A stretch of 64,000 nucleotides of DNA from Pseudomonas sp. CAN1. Lineage in GTDB: Bacteria; Pseudomonadota; Gammaproteobacteria; Pseudomonadales; Pseudomonadaceae. This document shows positions 15,614 to 24,454 of this stretch, in pieces; positions within the stretch are counted from its first letter, which is position 1, and each line of letters opens with the position of its first letter. Location of the stretch: assembly GCF_030462585.1 (NCBI RefSeq), contig NZ_JASMRU010000001.1, positions 508,349 to 572,348 on the forward strand, written 5' to 3'. The notes below the pieces were generated by a model. It was given only the letters and a program-made list of their open reading frames with translations. It made no database searches and had not been told where the DNA came from. The position numbers and the translations under genes are program-made.

Positions 15614-16929
15614 TCCCCGCGGCTCAGTCCGTGGCGCTGCATCTTCTCGTTGAGGGTGCGGCGCGGCAGGCCGAGCAGTTCCATGACTGCCTTGATGTCG
15701 CCCTTGCACTGGCCCAGCGCCTGGCGGATGCACTGCGCCTCGTAGGCTTCCATGCGTTCGAACAGGCCGTTGCCGGCCGGCTCTTCCGGTAACTCGGCAC
15801 GGTCGAGGCCAAGCACGTGGCGCTCGGCAGCGTTGGCCAGCTCGCGCACGTTGCCCGGCCAGTCGTGGGCGAGCAGGCGCGCCAGCTCACTGGCGGAGAG
15901 CGGCGCGGCCTCGCGACCGAATTTTTCGCTGGCCAGCAGCGCGTAGTGCTCGAACAGCAGCGGGATGTCCTCGCGGCGTTCGCGCAGCGGCGGCAGGCGC
16001 AGCTCGGCGACGTTCAGGCGGTACACCAGGTCCTCGCGGAAACGCCCGGCGCGGGCTTCTTCCAGCAGGTCGGGCTTGGTCGCGGCAATCACCCGCAGGT
16101 CCACCTTGATGCTCTGGTTCGAGCCCAGGCGTTCCAGCTGCTGTTCCTGCAGCACCCGCAGCAGCTTCACCTGCTGGGCCAGCGGCATGCTCTCGATCTC
16201 GTCGAGGAACAGGCTGCCGCCGTTGGAATGCTCCAGCTTGCCGATGCGCTTGCCCTGGGCGCCGGTGAAGGCGCCGCTTTCGTGGCCGAACAGTTCGGTC
16301 TCGAACAGCTGCTCGGGAATTGCCGCGCAGTTCAGCGCGACGAAGGGCTTGCCGGCGCGCGGGCCGAAGTCGTGCAGGCAGCGTGCGACCAGCTCCTTGC
16401 CGCTGCCGGTGTCGCCACGGATCAGCACGTTCACCGGGGTGCCAGCCAGCGCCATGATCTGCCGACGCAGGGTTTCCATCGGGCGCGAGACGCCGAGCAG
16501 GCGCGATTCGATCTGGTCCTTGAGCGCCGCCTGTTCGCGCAGCTGGCGGTTCTCCTGCACCAGCCGGCGCTTTTCCAGGGCGCGGCGCAGGCTGTCGAGC
16601 AGGCGTTCGGGAGTGAAGGGTTTCTCGATGAAGTCGTAAGCGCCCTGGCGCATCGCCTGCACCGCCATGGGCACGTCGCCGTGGCCGGTGACCATGATCA
16701 CCGGCAGGTCGCGGTCGATCTGCTGCAGGCGTTCGAGCAGGGCCAGGCCATCGGTGCCGGGCATGCGCACATCGCTGATGACCACGCCGGGCAGCTCGCG
16801 GGACACACTCTTCAGGCACTCGTCGGCGCTGCTGCACAGGCGCACCTCGAAGCCGGAGAGTTGCAGCCACTGCTGCACGGCGTCGCGGATGGCGGCTTCG
16901 TCGTCGACGAAGAGGATGGTCTCGCTCAT
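15595..16929 (-). CDS. mifR: sigma-54-dependent response regulator, MifR/DctD type
   Basis: 444 residues with NtrC architecture. Receiver domain 1-120 has phospho-acceptor Asp53 in VVISDVRMPG; the AAA+ domain (about 140-375) has Walker A GDTGSGKE, the sigma-54 contact loop ESGAFTGA, and DWPGNVREL; the C-terminal Fis-type HTH reads GDIKAVMELLGLPRRTLNEK. It activates sigma-54 promoters when phosphorylated by its partner kinase. The start codon overlaps the kinase stop by 4 bp. The PAO1 order PA5511-PA5512 ... PA5516 (pdxY) matches this region, which supports MifR, the regulator of 2-oxoglutarate uptake; DctD alone would not predict this context. Confidence 0.85.
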   Translation of the reverse strand: MSETILFVDDEAAIRDAVQQWLQLSGFEVRLCSSADECLKSVSRELPGVVISDVRMPGTDGLALLERLQQIDRDLPVIMVTGHGDVPMAVQAMRQGAYDFIEKPFTPERLLDSLRRALEKRRLVQENRQLREQAALKDQIESRLLGVSRPMETLRRQIMALAGTPVNVLIRGDTGSGKELVARCLHDFGPRAGKPFVALNCAAIPEQLFETELFGHESGAFTGAQGKRIGKLEHSNGGSLFLDEIESMPLAQQVKLLRVLQEQQLERLGSNQSIKVDLRVIAATKPDLLEEARAGRFREDLVYRLNVAELRLPPLRERREDIPLLFEHYALLASEKFGREAAPLSASELARLLAHDWPGNVRELANAAERHVLGLDRAELPEEPAGNGLFERMEAYEAQCIRQALGQCKGDIKAVMELLGLPRRTLNEKMQRHGLSRGDYLGED

Positions 16930-18689
16930 GGTCTTCCTTCTTCGCGGGCGGCCGGCAGGCTCAGGCGGAACAGCGCACCGCCGCCGGGCTGGTTGGCAGC
17001 GCCGAGGCGCCCGCCGAGTTCGTGGACGATGCCATAGGATACCGCCAGCCCCAGGCCCAGTCCTTCGCCCACCGGCTTGGTGGTGAAGAAGGGGTCGAAG
17101 ACGCTGGCCAGGTGGGCTTCGTCGATGCCGGCGCCGTTGTCGGCGACTTCCAGGCACCAGTGCTCGCCGTCGAGGCGCAGGGTCAGGCTGATCTGCGGCT
17201 GGTCGCTGCTCGCCACGGCGTCGAGGGCGTTGCGGACCAGGTTGACCAGCACCTGTTCCAGGCGGATCGCATCGCCCAGCACCCAGGCCGGCAGGTCGAG
17301 GTCCTGGCGGATCGCGACGCCTTCGGCGCGGGTGCGCACGGCCAGCAGTTGCAGCGCCTGTTCGATCACGTGGCCCAGTTCGATGCGTTCGCGCAGGCCG
17401 CCGGGGGTCTTGCGGGCGAAGGTCTTCAGGTGGCCGGTGAGCGCGGCCATGCGTTCGAGCAGTTCATCCACGCGCACCAGCGCGGCGCGGGCGTCGTCCT
17501 GGCGGCCGGCGTCGAGCAGCAGGCGCACGCTGGCCAGCTGCATGCGCTGGGCGGTGAGCGGCTGGTTGATCTCATGGGCCAGCGCGGCAGACATCTGCCC
17601 CAGCGCGGCCAGCTTGGCGGCCTGCACCAGGCCGTCCTGGGCGGTGCGCAGGGCGGCGGTGCGCTGCTCGACCAGGCGCTCCAGCTCCTCCTGGTTGCGC
17701 TGGCGCAGCAGAGCCAGACGTCGGCGCTGCTGCAGCCAGAGCACGAGGAAGACCAGTGCCAGCCAGACGCCGGCAGCAGCGAGGCGTGCGCTGGTGACGT
17801 CGGACTGCACGCCGTGGGGATTGCGCAGCAGGTGCAGGGTCCACTCGTCTTCCGGCAGGCCGACCGATTGCCAGAGGTAGTCGCCGCTGATGTCCTGGCC
17901 GTCGACGCGGACCATGCGCGCATGCTCGCCGAGGGTTTCCAGCGTCCGGTGCGGCAGCGCGCTGAGCGGCTGCCGGTGGTACTGGCGGGTGTCGGCCATT
18001 TCGGCGCGGGCCACGGCATCCAGCGGCATCAGCTCGCGGTAGCGCCAGCGTGGGTGGTTGGCGAGGAACACCACGCCCTTGCTGTCGCTCACCAGCACCA
18101 CGTCCGGGGTCTGGCTCCACTGCCGTTCCAGGTCGGGGAACTCCAGCTTGACCACGATGGCGCCGAGGAAGGTGCCATCGTCGTCGCGCAGGGCGTTGGA
18201 CAGGAAGTAGCCGGGAATCCCGCTGGTCACGCCGACCGCGTAGAAGCGCCCGGCGCCCTGGGCGATGGTCTGGCGGAAATAGGGGCGGAAGCCGTAGTTG
18301 TGGCCGACGTAGCTGACCGGCAGGTTCCAGTTGCTGGCGGCCACGGCGAGGCCGCTGTGGTCCAGCAGCTCCAGGGTCGAGGAGCGCGCCGCGCCGTTGA
18401 TCTGCTGCAGCTTGAGGTTGAGCCGGTGCTGCAGCTCGCCGGTCACCGGGCCGCGCATGGCGGCGCGCAGTTCCGGGTCCAGCGCGAGGACGGCGGGAAT
18501 GCTGCGGAAGCGCTCGATCAGGGTGTGCAGGGAACTGGCGTAGAGGCCCAGCTGCTCGTGGGCGGCTTCGGCCTCGGCGAGCAGTGCCCGCTGTCGCGCC
18601 TTCTCGCCGGCCCAGAACACCGACAGCACCAGCCCGGCCAGCAGGAGCAGGCAGATCAGCAGCAGGCGAAGGGGGCGGGTAGGCGACAT
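16926..18689 (-). CDS. mifS: sensor histidine kinase, MifS/DctB type
   Basis: 587 residues from ATG 18689 (a start at 18728 is possible). TM1 spans about 8-28, a long periplasmic double-PDC/dCache sensor about 35-290, TM2 about 300-322, then a coiled coil with the EELERLVEQRTAAL segment, the H-box ALAHEINQPLTAQRM and the ATPase domain with N-box NLVRNALDA and GLGLGLAVSYGIV. It senses a C4/C5 dicarboxylate and phosphorylates the regulator encoded 3'. The call to MifS (2-oxoglutarate) over DctB (succinate) rests on gene order. No transporter is adjacent; in PAO1 the target transporter PA5530 lies about 20 genes away. Confidence 0.85.
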   Translation of the reverse strand: MSPTRPLRLLLICLLLLAGLVLSVFWAGEKARQRALLAEAEAAHEQLGLYASSLHTLIERFRSIPAVLALDPELRAAMRGPVTGELQHRLNLKLQQINGAARSSTLELLDHSGLAVAASNWNLPVSYVGHNYGFRPYFRQTIAQGAGRFYAVGVTSGIPGYFLSNALRDDDGTFLGAIVVKLEFPDLERQWSQTPDVVLVSDSKGVVFLANHPRWRYRELMPLDAVARAEMADTRQYHRQPLSALPHRTLETLGEHARMVRVDGQDISGDYLWQSVGLPEDEWTLHLLRNPHGVQSDVTSARLAAAGVWLALVFLVLWLQQRRRLALLRQRNQEELERLVEQRTAALRTAQDGLVQAAKLAALGQMSAALAHEINQPLTAQRMQLASVRLLLDAGRQDDARAALVRVDELLERMAALTGHLKTFARKTPGGLRERIELGHVIEQALQLLAVRTRAEGVAIRQDLDLPAWVLGDAIRLEQVLVNLVRNALDAVASSDQPQISLTLRLDGEHWCLEVADNGAGIDEAHLASVFDPFFTTKPVGEGLGLGLAVSYGIVHELGGRLGAANQPGGGALFRLSLPAAREEGRP

Positions 18690-18793
18690 GTTCGACGGGG
18701 TTCGACCAACGGTCGGCGACAATAGCACGACCGCGCGCTGGTCCGGCGGCCTGCCGCCTCGCTACACTGCCGGCATCCCGATGGAGAGCTTCG

Positions 18794-19672
18794 ATGCAGT
18801 TGTCGTCCTGGACCCACGAAGGGTCCGCCGGTTTCACCCTGCGCGGCTGGCGCAGCGAGCCCAGCGGCAAACCGTTGCTGCACTTCCTGCATGGCAACGG
18901 TTTCTGCGGCCGCGCGTACGAGCCGATGCTGAAAGTCCTGGCCCAGGATTTCGACCTCTGGCTGTGCGACGTGCAGGGTCACGGCGACAGTGATCATGGC
19001 GGGCGCTTCCACGGCTGGAACCGCAATGCCGAGATGGCGGTGGAAGCCTTCCAGGCCGGCAGTCAGCAGTTCGGCGACGTGGCGCACTATGCTGCCGGGC
19101 ACAGCTTCGGTGGCGTGCTCACCAGCCTGATTCTCGGTCGCCATCCCGAGCTGTTCTGCCGCGCCGTGCTGCTCGACCCGGTGCTGTTCACCCCCGCGAT
19201 GATCGGCGTGATGGCGCTCTCCGAAGTGCTCGGTCTGCACAAGCGCCGCACCATGGTGCAGAAGGCGCGCGCGCGGCGCAGCCAGTGGCCGGACCGCGAG
19301 GCGGCCTACGCCGGCCTGCACGGCCGCGGCATCTTCAAGGGCTGGACCGACGCGGCGCTCTGGGCCTACGTGGAGAACGCGATGAGACGCACCGAGGTGG
19401 GCGTCGAGCTGAAATGCCGGCCCAGCCGCGAGGCGGAGATCTTCAGCTCCTTCCCCAAGCGCCTGTGGCCGTCGCTGAACAAGGTGGTGACGCCGACCCA
19501 GGTGCTGTTCGGCGAACGCACCTACCCCTTCGTGCCCAAGTCGGTGGCGCGCTGGTGTGCCGCGAACACGGTGGTAAGCGGCCAGTGCGTCGACGGTGGC
19601 CATTGCTTCATGCAGGAATTCCCCGAAGACAGCGCCGAGCGCGTGTCGCGCTTCCTGCTGGGCCACGAATGA
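18794..19672 (+). CDS. alpha/beta hydrolase
   Basis: 292 residues from ATG 18794 with GGAGAG 5 bp upstream. The oxyanion segment is LLHFLHGNGFCG (about residue 30), the nucleophile elbow is AGHSFGGVL (Ser near residue 105), and the C-terminal catalytic His is in VDGGHCFMQE; the acid is probably in the FGERTYPF region. It is divergent from mifS and its stop overlaps the next start (ATGA). It may hydrolyse a lipid or small ester; specificity cannot be seen. A PAO1 gene beside mifS (PA5513) is probably its counterpart, but that is from memory. Confidence 0.85.
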   Translation: MQLSSWTHEGSAGFTLRGWRSEPSGKPLLHFLHGNGFCGRAYEPMLKVLAQDFDLWLCDVQGHGDSDHGGRFHGWNRNAEMAVEAFQAGSQQFGDVAHYAAGHSFGGVLTSLILGRHPELFCRAVLLDPVLFTPAMIGVMALSEVLGLHKRRTMVQKARARRSQWPDREAAYAGLHGRGIFKGWTDAALWAYVENAMRRTEVGVELKCRPSREAEIFSSFPKRLWPSLNKVVTPTQVLFGERTYPFVPKSVARWCAANTVVSGQCVDGGHCFMQEFPEDSAERVSRFLLGHE

Positions 19673-20058
19673 ACGACCCGGCCCGCGAGTCCGTCTGGCT
19701 GGCGTTGTCCGAGCTGTGGCTGGATACCGAGCCGAGCGAGACGGACATCAACTACATCGCTCGCACCCTGGCGGTCAGCGATTTTCCCCTGGACGAGCTG
19801 GAAGCCATCTATCGCCTGGAAGTGGTCCCGGTGGTCTACCCCAACGCCCTGGCGACCGCGGGTGAGTGGACCGGCTTCGATCCCGACTGGCTGTTCGAGA
19901 AATGCCGGCGCAATCAGCAGCGCCGCGCATCCTTCCTCTATCGCTGGCGTTGCCGACTGTTGAGCAGGACGGTGGGTGCGCTGATGAACGAGCCGCTCCA
20001 GCAGGTGCTGGTGCGAGTCGTCGAATTGCGTGAGCTGACTGAAGACGAAACGAGCTGA
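19669..20058 (+). CDS. small acidic protein (DUF7079-like), unknown function
   Basis: 129 residues; the ATG at 19669 overlaps the hydrolase stop codon in the sequence ATGA, so translation is coupled. The protein is cytoplasmic, without signal or membrane segment, with a conserved-looking start (ESVWLALSELWLDTE, then INYIARTLAVSDFPLDELEA) and a central EWTGFDPDWLFEKC. It resembles the DUF7079 family found next to other enzymes in Pseudomonas. No catalytic motif is seen. Confidence 0.75.
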   Translation: MNDPARESVWLALSELWLDTEPSETDINYIARTLAVSDFPLDELEAIYRLEVVPVVYPNALATAGEWTGFDPDWLFEKCRRNQQRRASFLYRWRCRLLSRTVGALMNEPLQQVLVRVVELRELTEDETS

Positions 20059-20064
20059 AGCCGC

Positions 20065-20556
20065 TCAGTCGCCGACCTTCTTGCCCTGGTGCGCGCGGCG
20101 CCATTCGTCCAGGCGCACCACTTCGCCACGGGGGCGTGGTGGCGGCGGAGTGTCGTCGAACACTGCGTCGATGATTTCCTCGTCCACCGGGGCGGCGGCG
20201 GGATGGAAGGTGGCGACCGGGGAAACCGGTGCGCGCTGCTCGGGCTCCATGCGGAACGGCGCCAGCTCGACGCGGCCCAGGTGCTGGCCGAACATTGCGA
20301 TGCTGCCGGCGTAGCGTTCCTGCCCGGTGGCGGTGAACTCGAAGGCGTACTCGCGGGCCAGGCGCAGGTTGCCGCGGCCGTCGCGCTGGAAGCGGAAACG
20401 CTGCAGGGCCATGGCGTCATCCAGCAGCTCCACGCCCTCTCGCGCGCAGTGCTGCTTGGCCAGGGCCAGCGCGCGTTCGCGGATGCCATGGGCACGCCAC
20501 CACCAGGCGGCGCCGGCAATGACCAGCATGAAAATGAATAGATTGCCCAGGTCCAC
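20065..20556 (-). CDS. DUF3301 family membrane-anchored protein
   Basis: 163 residues. A single N-terminal membrane segment (about 4-21, [18 protein letters not shown]) is followed by a conserved cytoplasmic domain ([20 protein letters not shown], then [20 protein letters not shown]) and a Pro-rich C-terminal tail. This matches the DUF3301 family of gamma-proteobacteria. The gene is convergent with the DUF7079-like gene (6 bp apart) and divergent from pdxY. Function unknown. Confidence 0.85.
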   Translation of the reverse strand: MDLGNLFIFMLVIAGAAWWWRAHGIRERALALAKQHCAREGVELLDDAMALQRFRFQRDGRGNLRLAREYAFEFTATGQERYAGSIAMFGQHLGRVELAPFRMEPEQRAPVSPVATFHPAAAPVDEEIIDAVFDDTPPPPRPRGEVVRLDEWRRAHQGKKVGD

Positions 20557-20676
20557 TTCGGCTTCCTCGGAATCGGCGCACCAGCTTACTCACTCCACTG
20601 CCGGGCGGCGAGTGGCGGATGTTCACAGCGTGTGAATTGCGCCCCATACTGGCCCATTCTGCAACAGGACACCGTT

Positions 20677-21546
20677 ATGCCGCGCACTCCCCACGTTCTC
20701 GCCATCCAGTCCCACGTCGTCTTCGGCCACGCCGGCAACAGCGCTGCCGAGTTCCCCATGCGACGCGTCGGGGTGAACGTCTGGCCGCTGAACACCGTGC
20801 AGTTCTCCAACCATACCCAGTATGGCCACTGGACGGGCCAGGTGCTGCCGCCGGAGCAGATTCCCGCGCTGGTGGACGGCATCGCCGCCATCGGCGAGCT
20901 GGGCAACTGCGACGCGGTGCTCTCGGGCTACCTGGGCAGTGCGGCGCAGGGCCGCTCGATCCTCGAAGTGGTGCGCCGCATCCGCGAGGTCAACCCGCGC
21001 GCCGTGTACCTGTGCGACCCGGTGATGGGCCACCCGGAGAAGGGCTGCATCGTCGCTCCGGAAGTCAGCGAGTTCCTCCTCCACGAAGCCGCCGCCGTGG
21101 CCGACTACCTGTGCCCGAACCAGCTGGAACTGGACAGCTTCTGCGACCGCCAGCCGACCTCCCTGGAAGACTGCGCGGCGATGGCCCGTGGCCTGCTGGT
21201 GCGTGGCCCGAAGGCGATCCTGGTGAAGCACCTGAACTACCCGGGCAAGCCGGCGGACGCCTTCGAGATGCTGCTGGTGACCCTCGACGAAACCTGGCAC
21301 CTGCGCCGCCCGCTGCTGGCCTTCCCGCGTCAGCCGGTGGGCGTGGGCGACCTCACCTCCGGGCTGTTCCTCGCCCGCCTGTTGCTGGGCGATGACCTGC
21401 GCAGTGCCTTCGAATTCTGCGCCGCCGCCGTCCACGAAGTGCTGCTGGAAACCCAGGCCTGCGGCAGCTACGAGCTGGAGCTGGTGCGCGCCCAGGACCG
21501 CATCGCCCATCCGCGGGTGAAGTTCGAGGCGGTGAAACTGGGGTGA
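20677..21546 (+). CDS. pdxY: pyridoxal kinase
   Basis: 289 residues from ATG 20677 (AACAGGA upstream). PfkB/ribokinase-like fold of the PdxY family: N-terminal [21 protein letters not shown] binds pyridoxal, [13 protein letters not shown] is the central loop, and [17 protein letters not shown] is the anion hole with the catalytic Asp. It phosphorylates pyridoxal to PLP in the salvage pathway. Its place after the mifRS block agrees with PA5516 in PAO1. No anomalies. Confidence 0.95.
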   Translation: MPRTPHVLAIQSHVVFGHAGNSAAEFPMRRVGVNVWPLNTVQFSNHTQYGHWTGQVLPPEQIPALVDGIAAIGELGNCDAVLSGYLGSAAQGRSILEVVRRIREVNPRAVYLCDPVMGHPEKGCIVAPEVSEFLLHEAAAVADYLCPNQLELDSFCDRQPTSLEDCAAMARGLLVRGPKAILVKHLNYPGKPADAFEMLLVTLDETWHLRRPLLAFPRQPVGVGDLTSGLFLARLLLGDDLRSAFEFCAAAVHEVLLETQACGSYELELVRAQDRIAHPRVKFEAVKLG

Positions 21547-21603
21547 TTCACCGACCTCCCTTGCCGGAACGACGGTCTTTGTCTGTTACCTGGTACCGGG
21601 GAT

Positions 21604-21746
21604 CTCCCTCTCCCTAACCCTCTCCCTGAAGGGAGAGGGGACTGTCCTGAGCTGCAGGACAGCCAGAAGCTCGCCGGTTGACTCTGTGGCGCTGCTGGAC
21701 GCCGGACGGCTCCCTCTCCCTTCAGGGAGAGGGCTGGGGAGAGGGC
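21604..21746. repeat. two class D extragenic palindromes
   Basis: Copies at 21604-21640 (CTCCCTCTCCCT ... AGGGAGAGGGG) and 21710-21746 (CTCCCTCTCCCTTCAGGGAG plus a partial copy). They open a 406-bp gap (21547-21952) that contains no gene and is filled by repeats, together with the REP at 21772 and the tandem array at 21873. Confidence 0.8.
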
Positions 21747-21771
21747 AAGCGCTTGCGCCGAGGCCCGACCT

Positions 21772-21863
21772 GTAGGAGCGAGCTTGCTCGCGAACAGATT
21801 AACCGGCAGCTCTGGCGCTGGGCGGTTCGCGAGCAATAACGATGGCGTCCCCCTCGCTCCTAC
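21772..21863. repeat. REP-like extragenic palindrome (class A) with interrupted right arm
   Basis: GTAGGAGCGAGCTTGCTCGC opens and CGCTCCTAC closes the element. The right arm carries the same 20-bp AATAACGATGGCGTCCCCCT insert as the copy at 11476. Confidence 0.85.
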
Positions 21864-21872
21864 ACACAATCC

Positions 21873-21954
21873 CGCCTGCCGCCTGCCGCCTGCCGCCTGC
21901 CGCCTGCCGCCTGCCGCCTGCCGCCTGCCGCCTGCCGCCTGCCGCCTGCCGCCT
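21873..21954. repeat. heptanucleotide tandem array, 11 perfect copies of CGCCTGC plus a partial copy
   Basis: Units start at 21873 and repeat every 7 bp with no mismatch to 21949; CGCCT follows and runs into the stop codon of the minus-strand YqaA/DedA-type gene (stop 21955-21953). On the coding strand the unit is GCAGGCG. It is located just after the stop, so copy-number change would alter the 3' UTR and not the protein. Such arrays vary between strains by slippage. Confidence 0.95.
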
Positions 21955-22537
21955 AAAGCATGTACTTGCCTAGCAGCAACCCGCCCACCACCATCGCGGT
22001 GAGCACGCCGAACGCCAGCCCGAGGCGTTTCTCGATGGCTTCGCGCAGAGCCGGGCCGGCCCAGAACAGCAGGGCGCAGGTGGCGGCGAAGCGCAGGGTG
22101 CGCGCCACGATGCTCAGGCCGATGAACAGCCAGAGGTCCAGCTGGGTCACCCCGCTGGTGAGGGTGATCAGCTTGTACGGCAGCGGGGTGAAGCCGCCGC
22201 CCAGCAGTACCATCAGCCAGCCGAGCTCGTTGTAGCGCTCGGCGACTTCGGCGAAGTTTTCCTGCAGGCCGTAGAAGCCGAGGATCGCCTGCCCCACCGT
22301 CTCGAACAGCAGCAGGCCGATGAAGTAGCCGGCGATGCCGCCGAGTACCGAACTGATGATGCAGATCGCCGCGTAGCGCCAGGCCTTGGCGCGGTTGGCC
22401 AGGACCATGGGCACCAGCAATGCGTCCGGCGGGATGGGGAAGAACGAACTCTCGGCGAAGGTCACCCCGCCCAGCGCCAGCTCTGCCCGCGGATGGCCCG
22501 CCAGGCGCATGGTCCAGTCATACAGCCGGCGCAGCAT
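21953..22537 (-). CDS. YqaA/DedA (VTT/SNARE-associated) family membrane protein
   Basis: 194 residues. The N terminus MLRRLYDWTMRLAGHPRAEL and FAESSFFPIPPDALLVPMVL are typical of YqaA-type members of the DedA/VTT superfamily; the conserved GGGFTPLPYKLITLTSGV lies in the re-entrant region. About four to five membrane segments. DedA proteins are proposed to be proton-coupled lipid (undecaprenyl-phosphate or phospholipid) flippases. The gene is 4 bp downstream of the antiporter gene, so they are co-transcribed. Its TAG stop abuts the CGCCTGC array. Confidence 0.9.
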   Translation of the reverse strand: MLRRLYDWTMRLAGHPRAELALGGVTFAESSFFPIPPDALLVPMVLANRAKAWRYAAICIISSVLGGIAGYFIGLLLFETVGQAILGFYGLQENFAEVAERYNELGWLMVLLGGGFTPLPYKLITLTSGVTQLDLWLFIGLSIVARTLRFAATCALLFWAGPALREAIEKRLGLAFGVLTAMVVGGLLLGKYML

Positions 22538-22541
22538 GGCG

Positions 22542-24245
22542 TCAGGCCGACTGTGGCAGGTGGTCGTCGCTGGCCGCCGGGGCGGCGCCCTCGCGTTCGA
22601 CCCGCTCGACCATGCCGCGGGCGATCTCGCGCTCGCCCATGATCACCAGGCTGGCGCCGTTCTGCTCCAGGTAGTCCACCTCGGCGTCGAAGTGGGCGCG
22701 GGCGATGATGTCCAGGCTCGGGTTGATCGCCCGCGCGTGGCTGGCAATAGTGCCGGCCTCGAAGCCGTTGGGGATGGCGATCAGCAGCCAGCGCGCCGAG
22801 GTGATGTTGGCCTGGGCCAGAACCTCGGGGTTGGCGGCGTTGCCGACCACCACGCAGAGACCGTGCTCACGCAGTTCGGCGGCTTTCTCGCGCTTGTCCT
22901 CGATCACCACCACCGGGACCTTGTCCTGGCGCAGGCGCTCGCTGACCAGCGCGCCGACGCGGCCGTGGCCGATGAGGATCGCGTGGTTCTCCTCCAGCAC
23001 CGGCGGCGGCAGGTCCTGGGCTTCCACCTGGACCACGCCAGGGTCGCTCTCGGCCTTCTGCTCCTGGCGCGCCTGCAGGCGGTCGATGGCGATGAACAGC
23101 AGCGGGTTGACCAGGATCGACAGGATCGCGCCGGCCAGCACCAGGTCGCGGCCGGCTTCGGGCAGCAGGTTCAGGGTCACGCCCAGGCCGACCAGGATGA
23201 AGGAGAACTCGCCGATCTGCGCCAGGCTCGCGGCGATGGTCAGCGCGGTGCTGTTGGGGTGGCCGAACATGCGCACGATGACGTAGGCCGCCACCGACTT
23301 GCCGAAGACGATGACCAGGAAGGTCGCCAGCACCGGCAGCGGCTCGTGGATCAGGATCGCCGGGTTGAACAGCATGCCGACTGAGACGAAGAACAGCACG
23401 GCGAAGGCGTCGCGCAGCGGCAGCGAATTCTCGGCGGCCTCGTGGCTGAGCTCGGACTCGTTGAGGATCATCCCGGCGAAGAACGCGCCGAGGGCGAAGG
23501 ACACGCCGAAGATCACCGCCGAGCCGTAGGCGATGCCCAGGGCGATGGCCAGCACGGCCAGGGTGAACAGTTCGCGCGAGCCGGTCTTGGCCACGCGCTC
23601 CAGTACCCAGGGCACGAAGCGGCGGCCGCCGAGGATCATCACCGCGACGAACGCGGCGACCTTGCCCAGGGTCAGCAGGATCGGCATCAGCAGGCCGCCG
23701 TCGCCACCGTCGGAGGTGCCGCCCAGCGAGCCGGCCAGCGCTGGCAGCAGAACCAGGGTGAGGACCATGGCGAGGTCCTCGACGATCAGCCAGCCGATGG
23801 CGATGCGCCCGCGCTTGGTGTCGATCAGCTGGCGCTGCTCCAGCGCGCGCAGCAGTACCACAGTACTGGCCACCGACAGGGCGAGGCCGAAGACCAGCCC
23901 GCCGCCGAAGTTCCAGCCCATCATCCAGGCCAGGCCCAGGCCGAGCAGGGTGGCAACGCCGATCTGCACCACCGCGCCGGGGATAGCGATGGCTTTGACT
24001 GACAGCAGGTCTTTCAGCGAGAAGTGCAGGCCGACGCCGAACATCAGCAGGATCACGCCGAGCTCGGCGATCTCCGTGGACAGCGCCTGGTCGGCGACAT
24101 AACCGGGAGTGAAGGGGCCGGCGAGCACGCCAGCGAGCAGGTAGCCCACCAGCGGCGAGATACGCAGGCGGTTGGCCAGGGCGCCGAGGACGAAGGCCAG
24201 TACGAAGCCTACGGCTAGGGTGGTCAGTAGTGGGGTGTGATGCAT
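22542..24245 (-). CDS. monovalent cation:proton antiporter-2 (CPA2) with TrkA-N domain, YbaL/KefB type
   Basis: 567 residues from ATG 24245. About 12 membrane helices (1-385) of the Na+/H+ exchanger fold, with ISPLVGYLLAGVLAGP and LLMFGVGLHFSLKDLL, then a cytosolic RCK/TrkA-N domain (about 415-530) with the nucleotide motif AILIGHGRVGALV and VVVGNAANPEVL. This is the YbaL/KefB layout of glutathione- or nucleotide-gated K+ efflux systems. It lies upstream of the YqaA/DedA-type gene in one operon. PAO1 PA5518 is the positional counterpart (memory). No ancillary KefF/KefG gene is adjacent. Confidence 0.9.
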   Translation of the reverse strand: MHHTPLLTTLAVGFVLAFVLGALANRLRISPLVGYLLAGVLAGPFTPGYVADQALSTEIAELGVILLMFGVGLHFSLKDLLSVKAIAIPGAVVQIGVATLLGLGLAWMMGWNFGGGLVFGLALSVASTVVLLRALEQRQLIDTKRGRIAIGWLIVEDLAMVLTLVLLPALAGSLGGTSDGGDGGLLMPILLTLGKVAAFVAVMILGGRRFVPWVLERVAKTGSRELFTLAVLAIALGIAYGSAVIFGVSFALGAFFAGMILNESELSHEAAENSLPLRDAFAVLFFVSVGMLFNPAILIHEPLPVLATFLVIVFGKSVAAYVIVRMFGHPNSTALTIAASLAQIGEFSFILVGLGVTLNLLPEAGRDLVLAGAILSILVNPLLFIAIDRLQARQEQKAESDPGVVQVEAQDLPPPVLEENHAILIGHGRVGALVSERLRQDKVPVVVIEDKREKAAELREHGLCVVVGNAANPEVLAQANITSARWLLIAIPNGFEAGTIASHARAINPSLDIIARAHFDAEVDYLEQNGASLVIMGEREIARGMVERVEREGAAPAASDDHLPQSA

Positions 24246-24410
24246 GGTCTGGGCTCCGGGCACTCAGGGAGCGACCGGACTGCGCATCAGCACCGGGTCG
24301 CTCGACGGTGGGTCACGGGGGCAAACCCGCGTATGAAAAGTTTAGGCGTAGTAATCAATTCCTACCTTGCTTTCACGCAAGGGTAACCTGTTGACGCATT
24401 AGGAAATTTC

Positions 24411-24446
24411 CACGACACGCAGGATTTCTTTTCAGGAAATGTCGTG
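24411..24446 (-). terminator. possible 3'-end hairpin of the thioesterase gene
   Basis: CACGAC (24411-24416) with GTCGTG (24441-24446) and ATTTC with GAAAT form a bulged hairpin 8 nt past the thioesterase stop. No clear U-tract follows, so it is weak evidence. Apart from this the 24246-24454 gap holds only the antiporter promoter region; no further gene is seen. Confidence 0.3.
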
Positions 24447-24454
24447 AACGTCGC

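Noticed and set aside
17022..18725. 567-codon plus-strand frame over mifS
   Set aside because: Antisense shadow; mifS has complete kinase motifs in the other direction.
21873..21954. CRISPR-like array
   Set aside because: Units are 7 bp, contiguous and without spacers, so it is a simple tandem repeat.
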